Below, piece after piece: positions 6,467-9,875 of a stretch of 9,875 nt of DNA. A model generated the notes under the pieces. That model searched no databases. It was not told the DNA's origin and saw only the letters and a program-made list of their open reading frames with translations. Made by a program: the position numbers and the translations under genes. Numbering within the stretch: the stretch's first letter is position 1; each line of letters opens with the position of its first letter. Source of the DNA: CAYVUV01 sp964455095 (GTDB lineage: Bacteria > Desulfobacterota > Binatia > HRBIN30 > CADEER01); NCBI GenBank assembly GCA_964455095.1, contig CAYVUV010000206.1:1-9875 (forward strand), in the 5' to 3' direction.

Positions 6467-7669
6467 TCAGCGCCGCGCGAGGCGCGCGACGCACTCGACG
6501 TGCTCCGTTTGCGGCAGCAGGTCGAACGGTTGCACGGCGGTGGTGACGTAGCCGTGGACGGCGAACCAGTCGAGGTCGCGGGCGAGTGAGTCGGGGTCGC
6601 ACGAGACGTAGACGGCGCGCGACGGCGCGCAGGCGACGATCGCCTCGCGCGTCGGCTCGTCGGCGCCTTTGCGCGGCGGGTTGAGCGTGATCAGGTCGAT
6701 GCGCTCGAGCCGGGCGGCCTGCTCGCGCAGTGTCTGCCCGGCCGGCCCGGCGATGAAACGCGCGTTGTGGAACCCGTTGAGGCGGATGTTCTCCTTGGCG
6801 TCGAGCACCGCCAGCGGCGACTCCTCGATGCCGACGACGAGGTGGGCGTAACTGGCCAGATAGAAGGCGATGGCGCCGACGCCGGCATACAGGTCGACGG
6901 CGATCTCGTGCGGCTGCGGGTCGGCCCAGGCGAGCACGCGCTCGTAGACGCGGCGCACGGCGGCGATGTTGGCTTGCAGGAATGAGCCGGCGCGGCTCTT
7001 CAGCTTCAGGGCGCCGACCCGTTCGATGAGCGAGCCGTCGCGCGTCACCGGCATGTAGGCGTCGCCGAGGATGACGTTGCCGCGCGTCGGGTTGAGGTTG
7101 AGCACCACGCTGGTGACGCCACGAATCTGGCTCACGGCGCGCGTCAGCTGCCGCTCGCCTTTGAAGGACCGATCGCGCGCGACCAGAATCACCTGCGCCG
7201 CGTGCTTGAAGCGGCTGCTGCGCACGATCACGTAGCGCAGCCATCCCTCGCCCGTGCGCTCGTCATAGGCCGGCACGTCGCGGCGCTCGAGCTCGCCGCG
7301 CACGGCGGCCAGCACACTCGCGATCAGCGCGTCGTGCACCGGACAGCGCGCGATGTCGACGACCTGGTGCGTCCCGGGCCGGTACATCCCCAACAGCAGA
7401 CCGCGCCCGGCGCGCCGCGCCACCAGCTTGGCCTGATTGCGATAGCCAAAGGCCTGTGGCGAGCCGACGACCGCCGGCACGGCCAATTCCGCCAGGCTCG
7501 GATACGCGTGCAGCGCCGCCTCGACTCGTACCTGCTTGCGCTGCAGCTGCTCCCCGTACGGCGTGCCGATCAGGGCGCAGCCGACGCAGTCGGGATAGTG
7601 CGGGCACGGGGTCTCAGGACGGGGACGGGTCTCGGGCACAGCGCAGTCTCGCCCATCGCGCCGGTACAT
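6467..7669 (-). CDS. rlmD: 23S rRNA (uracil-C5)-methyltransferase, RlmD/RumA family
   Basis: 400 residues from the ATG at 7669. It methylates C5 of a uridine in 23S rRNA using S-adenosylmethionine (U1939 in E. coli RlmD). The N-terminus has the [4Fe-4S] signature Cys22-x5-Cys28-x2-Cys31 with the fourth ligand Cys109 (DIARC). The catalytic half shows GSFLQAN (228-234, Gln232), the SAM-binding DLYAGVGAIA (259-268), NPPRKG (330-335), the nucleophile Cys357 in VSCDPDSL, and the general-base Glu392 in HVE. The Cys spacing matches RlmD rather than RlmC, but only about 20 residues precede the cluster, so the N-terminal TRAM domain of E. coli RlmD is absent; exact target specificity is therefore less certain. 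The start is uncertain: neither the ATG nor a GTG at 7639 has a clear ribosome site, while the frame open to 7792 would run into the divergent gene. Housekeeping gene, unrelated to its neighbours. Confidence 0.9.
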   Translation of the reverse strand: MYRRDGRDCAVPETRPRPETPCPHYPDCVGCALIGTPYGEQLQRKQVRVEAALHAYPSLAELAVPAVVGSPQAFGYRNQAKLVARRAGRGLLLGMYRPGTHQVVDIARCPVHDALIASVLAAVRGELERRDVPAYDERTGEGWLRYVIVRSSRFKHAAQVILVARDRSFKGERQLTRAVSQIRGVTSVVLNLNPTRGNVILGDAYMPVTRDGSLIERVGALKLKSRAGSFLQANIAAVRRVYERVLAWADPQPHEIAVDLYAGVGAIAFYLASYAHLVVGIEESPLAVLDAKENIRLNGFHNARFIAGPAGQTLREQAARLERIDLITLNPPRKGADEPTREAIVACAPSRAVYVSCDPDSLARDLDWFAVHGYVTTAVQPFDLLPQTEHVECVARLARR

Positions 7670-7693
7670 GCCACTGCGCAGGCCATCGTGTGA

Positions 7694-7722
7694 TTGACCG
7701 CGCCAATCGAAGGTGCAATCAC
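7694..7722 (+). promoter_or_regulatory. Weak candidate sigma-70-like promoter of the repeat protein gene
   Basis: TTGACC (7694-7699) is followed after 17 bases by AATCAC (7717-7722), a good -35 but poor -10 match, 21 bases before the ATG at 7744. The same stretch holds GATTG (7692-7696), CAATC (7704-7708) and CAATC (7716-7720) at an even 12-bp step, the first inverted; GTGATTG (7690-7696) and CAATCAC (7716-7722) form a perfect 7-bp inverted repeat. This could be an operator over the divergent 74-bp spacer, or chance. Confidence 0.25.
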
Positions 7723-7731
7723 CACACCGGC

Positions 7732-7736
7732 GGAGG
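7732..7736 (+). promoter_or_regulatory. Ribosome binding site of the repeat protein gene
   Basis: GGAGG seven bases before the ATG at 7744. It decides this start: the frame is open far upstream into the antisense methyltransferase gene, but only this ATG has a ribosome site and is followed directly by a signal peptide. Confidence 0.75.
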
Positions 7737-7743
7737 ACGTGCG

Positions 7744-9417
7744 ATGAAGGGTGCGGCGTGGATGGCTCTGGTTCTGATCTCCACGGCCGCAATGCGCGTG
7801 GCGGCGCAACCGATCGGGACTGAGTTCCTGGTCAACACCTACACGACCGGCGATCAGGAAGTGTTCGTCAGAAGTGTCAGTATGGCGGCCAACGGCGACT
7901 TCGTCACGGTCTGGGGTAGCCAGAATCAGGACGGTCAGATCTTTGGCGTGTTTGGACAGCGTTGGACGAGCGCCGCGGCGAAACTGGGCACGGAATTTCA
8001 GATCAATACCTACACGACGAACCGACAGGACTTTCCGGCCGTCGCGACAGAGTCCGACGGCGATTTCGTCGTGACCTGGCGTTCGCCACACGACGGCTCC
8101 ACCTACGGGATCTTCGCGCAGCGTTACGCGAGCTCGGGCGCGAAAGTGGGGACCGAATTCCAGAACAACACGTATGTGTTCGATGCCCAGCAATTGCCGG
8201 ACATCGCGTCGGATCAGGACGGCGACTTCGTCGTCGTTTGGGAGAGCTACACCCAGGACGGCAGCGGGTATGGAATATTTGGACAGCGCTGGAACAGCAG
8301 CGGCGCGAGCGTGGGGACGGAATTCCAGATCAACACGTACACCCCGAACAGTCAGAGACGCCCTGTCGCCGCCGTCGATGCCGACGGCGACTTCGTCGTC
8401 GTCTGGGAGAGCGTGCAAGACGGGGACGCCCTCGGCGTCTTCGGTCAGCGCTTCGCCAGCGGTGGCGCCCGCGTCGGGACCGAGTTCCAGGTGAACTCGT
8501 ACACCACGTCCGACGAGGAGTCCCCCGCGGTGGCCGTGGACGCCACCGGCAACTTCGTCGTCGCGTGGAATCGCCAGCAGGGTTTGGGCTTCGACGACAT
8601 TTTCGGTCAGCGATTTGCGAGCGACGGTACACCGGTGGGGATGGAGTTTCAGATCAACACCTATACGAACCTCGCCCAGAACACTGCAGCGATTGCGTTG
8701 CAGCCCGGCGGCGGGTTTCTGGTCCTGTGGTCCAGCAACGGCCAGGACGGCAATAGCGATGGAATCTTCGGCCAACACTTCTCGGCCGCAGCGACGAAAT
8801 TAGGGGCCGAGTTCCAGGTCAACTCCTACACGCCGTCCGCTCAGAACGTTCCGAAGGTCGCCGTGGCGCCAAACGGATCGACTGTGGCGACATGGCTCAG
8901 TCTGAACCAGGACGGCAGCTCGCGAGGCGTGTTCGCCAGCCTGCTCGCCCCGCCGCCGGTCGTCGACAGTCCGACGCCGACCAGCTCACCCACGCAGACA
9001 CCGACCGAGACCCCGACCGATACGCCGACGGAGACCCCGACCAGTACGCCCACGGCGACCCCCACCATCACGCCGACGGCAAGCCCCACCAATACGCCGA
9101 CAGAGACCCCGACCGGCACCCCGACGCACACCGCGACCCAGACGCCGACCGCGACCAGTACCGGCACGCCGCTGCCCAATGGAGCCGGCTGCGATCCGTC
9201 GTCCAACTGCGCGTCGGGCATCTGCGCCGACGGCGTCTGCTGCAACGACCCGTGCGACGGTTCGCATGAGTCGTGCACCGCGCCGGGCAACGTCGGCACC
9301 TGCACCGCGGTTGATCCGGCGTCGGCGCCGGCCGTGTCTCAGCGCGGTTTTCTCGTCGCGCTCGCTCTGCTCGCCTGCATTGGTGGCCTGGCTTTGCGCC
9401 GGCGGGTCTCGAACTAG
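7744..9417 (+). CDS. Secreted seven-repeat (probable beta-propeller) protein with Pro-Thr linker, Cys-rich module and C-terminal anchor-like tail
   Basis: 557 residues, function unknown. Residues 1-22 are a signal peptide (MKGAAWMALVLISTAAM, cut near VAAQ). Residues 25-407 are seven repeats of 54-57 residues starting at 25, 82, 136, 191, 245, 299 and 354. The consensus is GTEFQhNTYT...Q..P.hA...DGDFVVhWES..QDG...GhFGQR..S.GA.V, where h is hydrophobic. Similar repeats occur in large RTX/VCBS-type surface proteins; seven blade-sized units suggest a seven-bladed propeller (inference). Residues 408-478 are a Pro-Thr stalk. Residues 482-520 hold nine cysteines, including a CNDPC-type motif. Residues 535-552 are hydrophobic and followed by RRRVSN, resembling the tripartite C-terminal sorting tails of PEP-CTERM or MYXO-CTERM proteins but without their signature motif. 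The protein is thus probably exported and held at the cell surface, with the propeller displayed on a stalk. Its start lies 74 bp from the divergent methyltransferase start; it is likely monocistronic. Confidence 0.88.
   Translation: MKGAAWMALVLISTAAMRVAAQPIGTEFLVNTYTTGDQEVFVRSVSMAANGDFVTVWGSQNQDGQIFGVFGQRWTSAAAKLGTEFQINTYTTNRQDFPAVATESDGDFVVTWRSPHDGSTYGIFAQRYASSGAKVGTEFQNNTYVFDAQQLPDIASDQDGDFVVVWESYTQDGSGYGIFGQRWNSSGASVGTEFQINTYTPNSQRRPVAAVDADGDFVVVWESVQDGDALGVFGQRFASGGARVGTEFQVNSYTTSDEESPAVAVDATGNFVVAWNRQQGLGFDDIFGQRFASDGTPVGMEFQINTYTNLAQNTAAIALQPGGGFLVLWSSNGQDGNSDGIFGQHFSAAATKLGAEFQVNSYTPSAQNVPKVAVAPNGSTVATWLSLNQDGSSRGVFASLLAPPPVVDSPTPTSSPTQTPTETPTDTPTETPTSTPTATPTITPTASPTNTPTETPTGTPTHTATQTPTATSTGTPLPNGAGCDPSSNCASGICADGVCCNDPCDGSHESCTAPGNVGTCTAVDPASAPAVSQRGFLVALALLACIGGLALRRRVSN
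7816..8964 (+). repeat. Seven tandem ~54-residue repeats
   Basis: Units start at 7816, 7987, 8149, 8314, 8476, 8638 and 8803, with lengths of 57, 54, 55, 54, 54, 55 and 54 codons. Every unit opens with GxEF followed by (Q/L)xN(T/S)Y, and units 1-6 carry (I/V)F(G/A)Q(R/H) near the end. Unit 1 is the longest (three extra codons near QEVFVRSVS), and unit 7 lacks the FGQR motif and runs into the linker. The units diverge at DNA level, so this is not a recent expansion. Confidence 0.9.
8968..9177 (+). repeat. Low-complexity Pro-Thr linker
   Basis: Degenerate hexamers of the type ccgacN/acNccg encode alternating TPT, PTE, PTD, PTS, PTA, PTN and PTG. This is typical of extended, possibly O-glycosylated stalks joining a displayed domain to a cell-surface anchor. 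Such tracts are prone to length change by slippage. Confidence 0.9.
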
Positions 9418-9420
9418 CCT

Positions 9421-9875
9421 TCACTTTGGCGCGGCAGGTCCGATCACCCGGGCCAGCTCGTCGGCGACGACTTCGTGGCCCTCCTGGGTCAGGTGCACGT
9501 TGGTGGAGAAGTAGAGGCGCCGCGCCGCCGGGCGGTCGCGGGCGGCGGCGGCGAGCACGGGGGTGAGATCGAGGAGCCGGTAGCCGAGATCGGCCGACCT
9601 GGCGGCGAAGTACGCGCGCTGGCGGTCGCTGTACGCGTGCAGGATGCGTTCGGTGGCGGCATCATCGAACTGGACCTGCGCGCGGTAGGCGGTGTACGCG
9701 GACGGGATGTAGATGACGATCGGGACGAAATCGTGCATGCGCCCCAGCGCGACGAACCCCGCCAGCGCATCGTCGAAGGCGCTGAGCGGCACCTCGTCGC
9801 GCGCCAGCGCCCGGGCGAACGTCAACTCGTCGCGGTCGCCGTTGCGCGAATTGAACTCCATCGTCGAGCCGTCCG
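9421..9875 (-). CDS. SGNH/GDSL-hydrolase-like protein, C-terminal part (gene runs off the window)
   Basis: About 150 residues are visible. The frame has no stop between the ATG at 9861 and the window edge (DGST precedes MEFNSRNGD), and the visible part begins mid-fold, so the gene almost certainly starts beyond 9875. Visible features are a buried strand FVPIVIYIPS, a helical stretch up to RSADLGYRLLDLTPVL, and the terminal LYFSTNVHLTQEGHEVVADEL. The last matches the block V region of SGNH hydrolases (DxxH...GH), with His in place but Asn where the catalytic Asp often is. The nucleophile Ser block would lie outside the window. Relatives are esterases or acyltransferase-associated proteins acting on cell-surface polysaccharides or lipids. 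The gene converges on the repeat protein gene with a 3-bp gap. Confidence 0.6.
   Translation of the reverse strand, partial: DGSTMEFNSRNGDRDELTFARALARDEVPLSAFDDALAGFVALGRMHDFVPIVIYIPSAYTAYRAQVQFDDAATERILHAYSDRQRAYFAARSADLGYRLLDLTPVLAAAARDRPAARRLYFSTNVHLTQEGHEVVADELARVIGPAAPK

Noticed and set aside
6288..7244. Minus-strand frame running from inside the methyltransferase gene through the inverted-repeat element
   Set aside because: Most of it is an out-of-frame shadow of the methyltransferase. The readable tail inside the element (MIGEANVCFGG...) has no ribosome site of its own and is better explained as repeat sequence.
7670..7792. Upstream extension of the methyltransferase gene
   Set aside because: It would overlap the start, ribosome site and signal peptide of the divergent repeat protein, and the extra residues do not resemble a TRAM domain.
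7570..8778. 402-residue minus-strand open frame antisense to the repeat protein
   Set aside because: Its apparent periodicity simply mirrors the seven repeats of the real plus-strand gene; it has no own motifs or ribosome site.
7816..8964. Regularly spaced repeats considered as a CRISPR array
   Set aside because: Units are ~165 bp, in frame, degenerate at DNA level and conserved as protein; there are no short identical repeats with unique spacers.

Overview
This is a GC-rich bacterial chromosomal window with tightly packed genes on both strands. Three traits together suggest a delta-proteobacterium-like lineage such as the uncultured Binatia group: (i) Cys-flanked, dockerin-like EF-hand pairs on a secreted beta-helix protein; (ii) a long Pro-Thr linker followed by a Cys-rich knot and a hydrophobic C-terminal tail; (iii) a zinc-ribbon/cyclase/ATPase/TPR regulator. 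This placement is inference from protein style; there is no rRNA or other phylogenetic marker here.

Layout. Positions 1-68 are the downstream flank of the first gene and hold a palindromic G/C-rich hairpin. Two minus-strand genes that overlap by 23 bp follow: a large cytoplasmic signalling protein (2257-5658: two zinc ribbons, class III nucleotidyl cyclase, AAA/STAND ATPase, TPR-like helices), and downstream of it a secreted right-handed beta-helix protein (69-2279) whose body is an internal tandem duplication. A 113-bp divergent spacer separates the cyclase from a plus-strand SnoaL/NTF2-like protein (5772-6227). Positions 6228-6466 hold no gene but carry two perfect hairpins in inverted orientation around a 70-bp core, a REP/MITE-like element. 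A minus-strand RlmD-type 23S rRNA uracil-C5 methyltransferase (6467-7669) follows. Divergent from it is a plus-strand secreted protein (7744-9417) with seven ~54-residue repeats, a Pro-Thr linker, a Cys-rich module and a membrane-anchor-like tail. The window closes with the C-terminal part of a minus-strand SGNH/GDSL-hydrolase-like gene (9421 to the window edge) that converges on the previous gene with a 3-bp gap.

How the genes relate. The only arrangement that suggests a joint function is the cyclase-ATPase/beta-helix pair, which could be co-transcribed and translationally coupled. The other genes look like independent units. No CRISPR array, tRNA, rRNA, transposase, integrase, phage gene or recognised defence system is visible. 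The least-explained items are the inverted twin-hairpin element, the seven-repeat surface protein with its non-standard C-terminal tail, and the duplicated beta-helix protein paired with a signalling ATPase.
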